Assembly (NCBI GenBank): GCA_900547435.1
Contig: URGO01000077.1
Span: forward strand, 1-14,715
DNA from: an uncultured Parabacteroides sp.
GTDB taxonomy: Bacteria; Bacteroidota; Bacteroidia; Bacteroidales; Tannerellaceae
DNA: 14,715 nucleotides
Direction of reading: 5' to 3'
The translations under genes were made by a program, and so were the position numbers. Below are positions 1 through 6,548 of the stretch, piece by piece (the stretch's first letter is position 1; each line of letters opens with the position of its first letter). The notes under the pieces are model-generated. The model was given only the letters and a program-made list of their open reading frames with translations. It ran no database searches and was not told where the DNA came from.

Positions 1-55
1 ACAAATAATGGAAGGTGCCTCCACAAAGAAACGGATATTTGCCGGAAATAATTTG

Positions 56-63
56 TATATTTG
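56..63 (+). promoter_or_regulatory. Bacteroidota -7 promoter element for the M3 peptidase
   Basis: The octamer TATATTTG matches the Bacteroidota -7 consensus TAnnTTTG exactly. It would place the transcript start near position 70, about 20 bases before the ATG at 91. That rules out the TTG at 61, which lies inside the promoter, as start codon. A -33 TTG at the usual 19-21 base spacing is not evident. Confidence 0.6.
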
Positions 64-90
64 CGCCTGATTAACATAAATTCATGCAAT

Positions 91-2193
91 ATGAAGAAAA
101 TCCTATTCAATGTATTTTTACTTTTAAGCATAAGCAACATGATGCAAGCAGAATCAAATCCATTTTTCAGTAAGTGGAATACTCCATTCGAGACGGTACC
201 CTTCAATAAAATCAAGGTAGAACATTACGAACCAGCCTTTAAAAAGGGCATAGAAGAATTAAAAGCAGAGGTAGACAACATAGCCAACAACCCGAAACCG
301 GCCACTTTCGAAAACACCATCGTGGCATTGGAACGGAGCGGAAAATTATTGAACCGTGTAAGCGGAGCTTTCTTTAATGTATTAAGCGCAAATGCGAACG
401 ATGAAATGATGGAGGTTTCGCAACGCATCTCTCCCGACCTGACGGAAAGCTCAAACTACGTTTACCTGAACGATAAATTGTTTGCGCGTGTCAAGGCGGT
501 TTATGATCAACGCGCTTCTCTCAACTTGGATAAAGAGGATGCCAAGCTTTTGGACGAAACCTACCGTGCATTCCAAGAAAGAGGGGCCACTCTAAACGAA
601 GCAGACAAGGCCAAATACCGCGAACTGACCACCGAGATGAGCTTACTCTCCTTGCAATTCGACCAAAATGCGCTGAAAGACCAGAACCGTTTTGAATTAT
701 TACTGACCGACGAGAATGATTTGTCCGGTCTTCCGGAAAGCATCCGCGAGGCAGCTGCTCATCAGGCTAAAGAAAAAGGGAAAACCGGATGGCTCTTTAC
801 ATTAGATGCTCCGAGCTATGTGCCTTTCATGCGCTATGCCGATTCGCGCGAGCTTCGCGAAAAGATGTATCGTGCCTATATGAGTGTCGGGAATAAAGGG
901 GATGAATACGACAATAAGGAGATTGTACGCAAATTGGTCAACGATCGCTTGGCTTTGGCCCAGTTAATGGGCTATCCCAATTATGCGGCATTCGAGTTGT
1001 CCCACAAAATGGCGAAAAACGCGGATAACGTCTACAACCTATTGAACCAATTATTAGACGCATACAAACCCGTTGCCATCAACGAGTTCAATGCCGTACA
1101 GGGATTTGCTATCGGAAAAGAACAGACCAATATCGCCATCCAACCTTGGGACTGGAACTATTATTCAGAGAAGCTAAAAGATATCCGTTTCAAAGTAAAC
1201 GATGAAATGACCCGTCCCTATTTCCAACTGGAGAATGTGAAGAAGGGTGTATTCGGTCTGGCTACCCGGCTTTATGGAATCACCTTCAAAGAGAACCCGA
1301 AGATTCCGGTATATAACGAGGAAGTCCAAGCCTACGAGGTACATGATGCAGACGGGAAATTCCTGGCCGTACTTTATACCGACTTTTTCCCGCGCGAAGG
1401 CAAGCAATCCGGTGCTTGGATGAACGGAATCAAATCGCAATACCACGATGAGAAAGGGAAAGATAGCCGTCCGCAAATCATCATCGTGATGAACTTCACC
1501 CGTCCTACGGCCACCAAGCCCGCTTTATTGACATTCGACGAAGTAGAGACTTTACTGCACGAATTCGGACATGCTTTGCATGGCATATTTGCCGAGGGTA
1601 AGTACGCAAGCCTTTCCGGAACAAGTGTTTATCAGGATTTTGTGGAACTTCCTTCGCAAATCATGGAAAATTGGTTGACCGAAAAGGAATATTTAGACCA
1701 AATTGCCATCCATTATGAGACCGGTGAAAAAATTCCGCAGGAATTGGTTCAGAAACTGATTGACGCATCCAACTACAACACCGGATATTTGTGTTGCCGG
1801 CAAGTCAGCTTCGGCCTTTTGGATATGGCTTGGCATACCATTACCGAACCATTCACGGGAGATGTCATCGCATTCGAGAAAGAGGCCTGGAAGAAAGCGG
1901 TAATCGTTCCGGATATTCCGGGAACTTGCATGAGTACGAACTTCGGACATCTCTTCGCCGGAGGATATGCCGCCGGATATTATGGATACAAATGGGCGGA
2001 AGTATTGGATGCCGATGCCTTCTCGCTCTTCAAAGAGAAAGGAATATTCAACAAAGAGGTCGCTAAATCGTTCCACGATAACATCTTGACAAAGGGTGGA
2101 ACCGAAGACCCAGATGTACTATACAAACGTTTCCGCGGACAAGAGCCGACCATCGATGCTTTGTTGAAACGAAACGGAATCATCAAAGAGTAA
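91..2193 (+). CDS. dcp: Secreted M3 family metallopeptidase, Dcp type (peptidyl-dipeptidase / oligopeptidase)
   Basis: This is a 700-residue zinc peptidase of the thimet oligopeptidase family (M3), close in type to peptidyl-dipeptidase Dcp, which removes C-terminal dipeptides from short peptides. The zinc motif HEFGH is at residues 490-494, and the third ligand is E519 in FVELPSQ. The 25-residue gap from the second His to the Glu is the family spacing. The C-terminal GYYGYKWAEVLDADAF stretch that shapes the substrate pocket is present, and the length is normal for Dcp. I chose the ATG at 91 because it opens a clear signal peptide (MKKILFNVFLLLS..., ending near MMQA-E), so the enzyme probably works in the periplasm, unlike cytoplasmic E. 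coli Dcp. The upstream in-frame TTG at 61 overlaps the promoter. The gene appears monocistronic; a repeat array begins at its stop codon. The exact bond specificity (dipeptidase versus oligopeptidase A) cannot be read from sequence. Confidence 0.93.
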   Translation: MKKILFNVFLLLSISNMMQAESNPFFSKWNTPFETVPFNKIKVEHYEPAFKKGIEELKAEVDNIANNPKPATFENTIVALERSGKLLNRVSGAFFNVLSANANDEMMEVSQRISPDLTESSNYVYLNDKLFARVKAVYDQRASLNLDKEDAKLLDETYRAFQERGATLNEADKAKYRELTTEMSLLSLQFDQNALKDQNRFELLLTDENDLSGLPESIREAAAHQAKEKGKTGWLFTLDAPSYVPFMRYADSRELREKMYRAYMSVGNKGDEYDNKEIVRKLVNDRLALAQLMGYPNYAAFELSHKMAKNADNVYNLLNQLLDAYKPVAINEFNAVQGFAIGKEQTNIAIQPWDWNYYSEKLKDIRFKVNDEMTRPYFQLENVKKGVFGLATRLYGITFKENPKIPVYNEEVQAYEVHDADGKFLAVLYTDFFPREGKQSGAWMNGIKSQYHDEKGKDSRPQIIIVMNFTRPTATKPALLTFDEVETLLHEFGHALHGIFAEGKYASLSGTSVYQDFVELPSQIMENWLTEKEYLDQIAIHYETGEKIPQELVQKLIDASNYNTGYLCCRQVSFGLLDMAWHTITEPFTGDVIAFEKEAWKKAVIVPDIPGTCMSTNFGHLFAGGYAAGYYGYKWAEVLDADAFSLFKEKGIFNKEVAKSFHDNILTKGGTEDPDVLYKRFRGQEPTIDALLKRNGIIKE

Positions 2194-2290
2194 GTTTTTT
2201 AAGTTTCTGAGTTTTTAAGTTTTTGAGTTTTTACCGGATAATTAAGGATAAACTTAAAACTCACAAACTTAAAAACGTAAAAACTAAAAA
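2194..2290. repeat. Octamer-repeat palindrome in the dcp-ribD gap
   Basis: Directly after the dcp stop codon the sequence runs in 8-bp steps: GTTTCTGA, GTTTTTAA, GTTTTTGA, GTTTTTAC (2203-2234), preceded by one 9-bp step. After a spacer of about 20 bases the complementary series appears: AAAACTCA, CAAACTTA, AAAACGTA, AAAACTAA (2256-2287). The arms 2211-2231 and 2256-2276 pair at 20 of 21 positions. A hairpin in the mRNA could act as a terminator or 3' end protector for dcp, but the repeat periodicity is beyond what a terminator needs. Function unknown. Confidence 0.75.
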
Positions 2291-2294
2291 ATTC

Positions 2295-2376
2295 ATGCCT
2301 ATCTTCTCCGCCGAAGATGCCTATCTTTGCGTTCAAAGATGCCTAACTTCCCGAGAGAAAATAGGCATAATTTTTT
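2295..2376. repeat. Three tandem mini-hairpins opening with ATGCCTA
   Basis: ATGCCTA starts at 2295, and ATGCCT recurs at 2318 and 2339 (spacing 23 and 21). Each unit contains a small inverted repeat: ATCTTC/GAAGAT (2301-2306, 2313-2318) and ATCTTTG/CAAAGAT (2323-2329, 2334-2340, loop CGTT) are perfect; the third is weaker. The array closes with TAGGCAT (2362-2368), the reverse complement of the opening motif, followed by AATTTTTT. The outer arms (2285-2306 and 2353-2376) also pair over about 21 positions with one bulge and one mismatch. The final stem plus T-run could terminate plus-strand transcripts, but the design suggests a dispersed repeat element. Confidence 0.65.
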
Positions 2377-2423
2377 CGAAAAAAATAATCGATATTTTTT
2401 CCGGAATAACGGATTACTCCCGA

Positions 2424-2454
2424 TTGCGGATTAATAGAAAAATATTTACCTTTG
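2424..2454 (+). promoter_or_regulatory. ribD promoter (-33 TTG, -7 TACCTTTG)
   Basis: TACCTTTG at 2447-2454 matches TAnnTTTG, and TTG at 2424-2426 lies exactly 20 bases upstream, the expected Bacteroidota layout. Transcription should begin around 2460, which is downstream of the ATG at 2456 and so favours the ATG at 2477 as the real ribD start. Confidence 0.7.
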
Positions 2455-2476
2455 TATGAATAGAAAAATAAAACGC

Positions 2477-3544
2477 ATGGAAGTAGAAGAAAAGTTTATG
2501 GCCCGATGCATCGAACTGGCCCGCCACGGAGCGGGGCATACAGCCCCGAACCCTATGGTAGGTGCGGTCGTGGTGCATAACGGCAAAATCATAGGAGAAG
2601 GCTTTCATCGCCGGTGCGGGACAAGCCACGCAGAGGTAAATGCAATTGCCTCCGTCTGCAAGGAGGATTTGCTACGCGAGTCAACGCTGTATGTCAGTCT
2701 GGAGCCTTGTTCGCATTACGGAAAAACACCGCCTTGCGCGGAACTGATTATACGCAAAGGAATCCCGCGCGTGGTAGTCGGATGCTTAGACCCTTTTCCC
2801 GAAGTGGCCGGACGGGGTATCCGGATGCTGCGCGAAGCAGGAATCGAAGTAATTACCGGCATCATGGAGCAGGAAGCACGTGCCTTGAACGAAGCTTTCA
2901 TGACTTTCCAAACGGAGAAACGCCCCTTTGTGACCTTAAAATGGGCGGAAAGCGCGGATGGGTTCATCGATGCCTGCCGGAACTCGGCGGAAACCGCTCC
3001 GGTTATCTTTTCTACGCCCGAGAGTCGGGTGCGCGTCCATAAACTACGTGCGGAATCAGCGGCTATTCTGGTAGGCACACGAACGGCATTATTGGACAAC
3101 CCTTCCCTATCCGTGCGTTATTGGAGCGGGGAATCACCGGTACGGCTGGTCATCGATCGGGAACTGAAGATTCCGTCCACCTATCATCTGTTGGACCATT
3201 CCGTTCCGACCATCCTATTTACCGCATACCGAAAAGAGCAGGCCGGGCAGATAGAATATGTACCGTTGGATTTTAAGACATCAATTGTTCATCAGATACT
3301 CCAATGCTTGTATGAACGAAAATTGAACTCTTTGCTGGTTGAAGGCGGAGCCTCTTTGTTACAACAATTCCTCGACTCCGGATATTGGGACCGGGCCATC
3401 GTAGAGAAATCGCCGATAAACCTTCAATCCGGTGTGAAAGCTCCTGCCATACCGTCAGGAAGTGTTCGTTTTGAACAATTCGGTGGTCATAATTTTGCCA
3501 TTTATACACATAGCAGAAAGAATATTTGCCCTAAAATATTATAA
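2477..3544 (+). CDS. ribD: Bifunctional riboflavin biosynthesis protein RibD (deaminase/reductase)
   Basis: RibD carries out two consecutive steps of riboflavin synthesis: deamination of diaminohydroxyphosphoribosylamino-pyrimidine and NADPH-dependent reduction of the ribosyl side chain. The N-terminal cytidine-deaminase-like domain (about residues 1-145) shows the zinc signature H51-A-E53 and PC78...GKTPPC87. The reductase domain (about 149-355) starts at RPFVTLKWAESADGFID and contains the RVRVHKLRAESAAILVGTRT nucleotide-binding stretch and the VEGGASLLQQF motif. At 355 residues it has the usual full length. I chose the ATG at 2477 (MEVEEKFMARCIELA) over 2456: the upstream ATG is only two bases past the -7 box, before the expected transcript start, and most RibD proteins begin just ahead of the EKFMARCIELA-like helix. 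The gene stands alone, with no other rib genes nearby and no recognisable FMN riboswitch in the gap upstream. Confidence 0.95.
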   Translation: MEVEEKFMARCIELARHGAGHTAPNPMVGAVVVHNGKIIGEGFHRRCGTSHAEVNAIASVCKEDLLRESTLYVSLEPCSHYGKTPPCAELIIRKGIPRVVVGCLDPFPEVAGRGIRMLREAGIEVITGIMEQEARALNEAFMTFQTEKRPFVTLKWAESADGFIDACRNSAETAPVIFSTPESRVRVHKLRAESAAILVGTRTALLDNPSLSVRYWSGESPVRLVIDRELKIPSTYHLLDHSVPTILFTAYRKEQAGQIEYVPLDFKTSIVHQILQCLYERKLNSLLVEGGASLLQQFLDSGYWDRAIVEKSPINLQSGVKAPAIPSGSVRFEQFGGHNFAIYTHSRKNICPKIL

Positions 3545-3581
3545 ATATTATCGCTTTTTAGGCAGAAAGAGAAAATGTTTC

Positions 3582-3589
3582 TACTTTTG
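3582..3589 (+). promoter_or_regulatory. -7 promoter element for the DUF6242 lipoprotein
   Basis: TACTTTTG fits TAnnTTTG and sits 30 bases before the ATG at 3619, in the short gap after ribD. No convincing -33 TTG is seen at the right distance. Confidence 0.45.
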
Positions 3590-3618
3590 TGCCTTTGTAT
3601 GAACAAACTATGTTTTTG

Positions 3619-4986
3619 ATGAAAAGTAAAATATTTTTATGGTTGACGAGTTGCCTGGCACTGACATTGGTGTCTTGTTTAGGCGACAATGCATGGGATA
3701 ATGTTCCCTATGAGGTTGATAAGAATTGCCAAATATTATCTTTCTCGGTAGAATCGGATTCATTACCGGCTTTAACCGATGTACGGTTCACGATTGACCA
3801 GATTAATGAACAGATCATGAACTTGGACTCAATGGACTTTGGAACGGTGATTGAAGATAAGGTCATCGCGACAATTTCAACGGGTGAATACGTGAGCAAG
3901 ATACAGATGATTCCGCAAGCTACCGGAGATACCCTTGATTGGGAATCGGGCGACTCATTGGATATATCCCAACCGGTACAGATTCTTATCTACAATGCCG
4001 GAGGAACTATCCAGCGTACGTATGATATGTGGGTCAACATCCATCAGATGGTTCCGGATTCGATGGTATGGAAGCAGCATACCGCTCAGGCATTGGGCGA
4101 AAACGTAGCCGAAGAGAAAGTTATCCAATATGCGGACGCTTATTATATGTATGTGCAATCCTCCGCAAACGAAGGATACCGGCTTTATACATCAGCCATA
4201 AAAGATGCCATTACGTGGAATGAGGCTTCGCTGGCAGGACTTCCCTCCAACGGATTGCGACTTTCCCAATTATCATTTTTCGGAGACACCTTATACGTCC
4301 CGGGCGAGAATGGTACGCTTTATCAAACAACCGATGCCCACAACTGGTCATTGGTTGAAAACACTCCGTTTGTCCATGCAGTTTTAGGAGGGATGAAAGA
4401 GAGTGTTGACCAACCCGCAGTATTGGCTGCTATTGTCAACGATAATAACGAATTGAAGTTCGCTTCAATGAATAAGACCGGAGAATGGAGCATCGGAGCA
4501 TCCGTTCCCGATAACTTCCCCGTAGAGGGTTATGCCGCACTTCCGGTATCTTTGATGTATCGTGAGCGAATCATGCTGGCCGGAGGCAAAACAAAAAGCG
4601 GAGCATTGGTCAATTCGGTATGGGCAACGATGGACGCTCTGACTTGGTCCGAGCAAACGGATGCTTACGGAAGCCATCTGTTCAGCAAAAGACAAGGCTC
4701 GTCTATCGCTTATTACGATGAAATGTATTACCTGATTGGCGGTATCGGGGAAAATAATCAGCCACTGAAAGACATTTATCGTTCATCGGATTATGGAGTC
4801 ACTTGGAATTATATAGATTCGTTAATCGTTTTACCGACAAATTATCAGGCCAGAGGATTTACCTCTTTGCTTGTTGATCCGGACAATTATCTGATGATTT
4901 TCGGAGGTAAAAGTTCGGAAAAAGGCAATGTCATAGGCGATATTTGGAGAGGCCGCATCAATCGGCTTGGTTTCGAAAGGCAATAA
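3619..4986 (+). CDS. DUF6242-type lipoprotein with BNR/Kelch-like repeats
   Basis: This 455-residue protein has a lipoprotein signal peptide: MKSKIFLWLTSCLALTLVSC, with the lipobox LVSC and the modified Cys at position 20. It is therefore anchored in the inner or outer membrane; the mature N-terminus CLGDN is acidic, reminiscent of Bacteroidota surface-lipoprotein export signals. The N-terminal third is an Ig-like region (SFSVESDSLPALTDVRFTIDQ), which I recognise as typical of the DUF6242 family. The rest looks like a beta-propeller with sialidase-type (BNR) Asp-box-like repeats: TTDAHNWS, ATMDALTW and SSDYGVTW, plus Kelch-like GG motifs (MLAGGKTKSG, YLIGGIGENN, MIFGGKSSEKG). I chose the ATG at 3619 because the upstream GTG (3589) and ATG (3610) would put extra residues before a good signal peptide. 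No catalytic residues are recognisable, and the function of the family is unknown to me. Confidence 0.8.
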   Translation: MKSKIFLWLTSCLALTLVSCLGDNAWDNVPYEVDKNCQILSFSVESDSLPALTDVRFTIDQINEQIMNLDSMDFGTVIEDKVIATISTGEYVSKIQMIPQATGDTLDWESGDSLDISQPVQILIYNAGGTIQRTYDMWVNIHQMVPDSMVWKQHTAQALGENVAEEKVIQYADAYYMYVQSSANEGYRLYTSAIKDAITWNEASLAGLPSNGLRLSQLSFFGDTLYVPGENGTLYQTTDAHNWSLVENTPFVHAVLGGMKESVDQPAVLAAIVNDNNELKFASMNKTGEWSIGASVPDNFPVEGYAALPVSLMYRERIMLAGGKTKSGALVNSVWATMDALTWSEQTDAYGSHLFSKRQGSSIAYYDEMYYLIGGIGENNQPLKDIYRSSDYGVTWNYIDSLIVLPTNYQARGFTSLLVDPDNYLMIFGGKSSEKGNVIGDIWRGRINRLGFERQ

Positions 4987-5002
4987 CTTTGCCTGTCTGA
5001 TA

Positions 5003-5010
5003 TAATTTTG
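5003..5010 (+). promoter_or_regulatory. -7 promoter element for the DUF6089-uppS-bamA operon
   Basis: TAATTTTG (5003-5010) fits TAnnTTTG and lies 27 bases ahead of the ATG at 5038. A second match, TAACTTTG (4984-4991), overlaps the stop codon of the lipoprotein gene. Neither has a clear -33 TTG at 19-21 bases. No such octamer is found between DUF6089 and uppS or between uppS and bamA, so the three genes are probably one transcript. Confidence 0.45.
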
Positions 5011-5037
5011 AGTCATTTTTAGCGTTTAAAAAGAAAT

Positions 5038-5778
5038 ATGTTTAATCGAATGAATACACCATTTATGAATACATCTTTCTTTCGACACGCTATCTGTTTC
5101 CTGATTCTACTGGGGTGTATCAGTACAGCCCGCGCCCAGGATTACAAATATGAAATCGGCGGTATGGCCGGAGGTGCCTATTATATGGGCGACCTAAATA
5201 AAAATGCGTTCTTTAAAGGACTGAATCCCTCATTGGGAGTGGTATTTCGTTATATACCGAACTTCCGATGGGCGGTAAAAACGGATTTGTTATGGGGAAG
5301 AGTCTCCGGAAGCACAGACGGGACAGAGAATGTATTCCCGAACAACGCGACGGCTTCGTTCAGCCGTAACTTTTTTGAGTTGGGCGGGCAAATGGAGTTC
5401 AATTTCATGCCGTATAGCGACAAATTCGTTTACCTGAACACGAAACGCTTTTCTCCTTATATATTCTTGGGAGCGGGCGTAACGGTTGCCCCGGGCAATC
5501 AGACCTTCGCAAGTCTGAATATTCCGATGGGCGTAGGCGTAAAGTACAAACTGAAAAGCCGATTGAACTTGGGATGCGAATTCTCGTTTCGTAAATTGTT
5601 CGGTGATTCGTTCGACGTAACCGACGGAAGCAACGAGATATTGGATAATCCATACGGAATATCCAGCAGTGCATTTAAGAACAAGGATTGGTATTCGTTG
5701 CTCATGATTTCCATAACCTGGGATTTTGGCGAACGGTGCCGTCCGTGTAATAATAAATATAGTAACGGTGCTTATTAA
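5038..5778 (+). CDS. DUF6089 family outer-membrane beta-barrel protein
   Basis: The 246-residue protein starts with a hydrophobic signal peptide ending ARAQ-D (cleavage after about residue 33). The mature part is built of alternating beta-strand segments: YEIGGMAGGAYYMGDLN, PSLGVVFRYIPNFRWAVKTDL, FFELGGQMEFNF, SPYIFLGAGVTV, GVGVKYKLKSRLNLGCEFSFR, WYSLLMISITWDF. This is the pattern of a small OmpA/OprF-like eight-strand barrel, and I recognise it as the DUF6089 family found next to uppS and bamA in Bacteroidota. It ends with a RCRPCNN tail holding a CxxC pair. Several in-frame ATGs (5038, 5050, 5065) are possible; the one at 5065 would give the tightest signal peptide. uppS follows after 16 bases. 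The conserved neighbourhood suggests an envelope role, but no function is known to me. Confidence 0.83.
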   Translation: MFNRMNTPFMNTSFFRHAICFLILLGCISTARAQDYKYEIGGMAGGAYYMGDLNKNAFFKGLNPSLGVVFRYIPNFRWAVKTDLLWGRVSGSTDGTENVFPNNATASFSRNFFELGGQMEFNFMPYSDKFVYLNTKRFSPYIFLGAGVTVAPGNQTFASLNIPMGVGVKYKLKSRLNLGCEFSFRKLFGDSFDVTDGSNEILDNPYGISSSAFKNKDWYSLLMISITWDFGERCRPCNNKYSNGAY

Positions 5779-5794
5779 GTGATATTGTGTAATC

Positions 5795-6538
5795 ATGTCG
5801 TTGTTGGAAAAGATTGATAAAAACCATTTGCCGCAACATGTGGCTATCATCATGGATGGAAACGGACGATGGGCCAAGGCCCGTGGTCAAGAACGTTATG
5901 TAGGCCATCAGGAAGGGGTCGTTTCGGTGCGCAAGGTGGTTGAAGCCGCCTCCGAATTAGGCATAAAATACCTGACGATGTACACGTTCTCGACCGAGAA
6001 CTGGAATCGGCCGGAAGCAGAAGTCCATGCCTTGATGAGCCTGATGGTTGCTGCAATCAAACGAGAGACTCCGGACTTGATGAAAAACAATGTCCGCCTA
6101 GATGCGATAGGCGATTTATCGCGTTTGCCGGAAGATGCACGGAACACATTGCAGGAGTGCATTGATGAAACCTCCGTCAATACAGGCACGACCGTAATAT
6201 TGGCATTGAGTTACTCTTCACGCTGGGAAATCACCTATGCCGTGAAGCAAATCATAGCTGATGTTCAGTCAGGAAAAATCAACGCGGAGCAGATTTCGGA
6301 AGATACCGTTTCCGCATACCTGACAACAAAACATATACCGGACCCAGACTTGCTCATCCGTACAGGAGGCGAGCAACGTCTAAGTAATTTCCTACTTTGG
6401 CAGCTTTCATATGCCGAATTTTATTTTACGGATATTTACTGGCCGGACTTTAGAGAAGAAGAGTTGTATGGTGCTTTATTGTATTACCAAAAGCGTGAAC
6501 GGCGCTTTGGCAAAACAAGTGAGCAATTAATTTTATAA
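5795..6538 (+). CDS. uppS: Isoprenyl transferase / undecaprenyl diphosphate synthase
   Basis: UppS is a cis-prenyltransferase that adds eight isopentenyl units to farnesyl diphosphate, giving C55-PP, the lipid carrier for peptidoglycan and surface polysaccharides. The 247-residue protein has the family signature MDGNGRWAK with catalytic D21, then GH-x-EGV, the YTFSTENW motif, and RTGGEQRLSNFLLWQLSYAEFYF, with R189 and R195 matching the diphosphate-binding arginines and E208 a likely Mg2+ ligand. The stretch SYSSRWEI replaces the NYGGR/SYGGR seen in many proteobacterial enzymes; I believe this is usual in Bacteroidota. The length is normal. It sits 16 bases after the DUF6089 gene and 10 bases before bamA, consistent with one operon. 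Product chain length cannot be read from sequence. Confidence 0.96.
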   Translation: MSLLEKIDKNHLPQHVAIIMDGNGRWAKARGQERYVGHQEGVVSVRKVVEAASELGIKYLTMYTFSTENWNRPEAEVHALMSLMVAAIKRETPDLMKNNVRLDAIGDLSRLPEDARNTLQECIDETSVNTGTTVILALSYSSRWEITYAVKQIIADVQSGKINAEQISEDTVSAYLTTKHIPDPDLLIRTGGEQRLSNFLLWQLSYAEFYFTDIYWPDFREEELYGALLYYQKRERRFGKTSEQLIL

Positions 6539-6548
6539 ACTATAGTTT

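Noticed and set aside
1..55. Gene or RNA at the left edge
   Set aside because: The 55 bases upstream of the dcp promoter contain no open frame, hairpin or tRNA-like segment that I can support.
2322..2329. TATCTTTG as an extra ribD promoter
   Set aside because: It matches TAnnTTTG but forms one arm of a perfect mini-hairpin and lacks a -33 TTG. The promoter at 2424-2454 is better placed.
2223..2459. Possible small gene of 78 codons in the dcp-ribD gap
   Set aside because: It reads through both palindromic arrays; its Lys/Phe-rich start is just translated octamer repeat. No homologue is recognised.
2330..2476. FMN riboswitch ahead of ribD
   Set aside because: The RFN conserved blocks (such as AGGG-x-GGTG and the GAT/CCG pairs) are not present, and the likely transcript start near 2460 leaves no leader to hold one.
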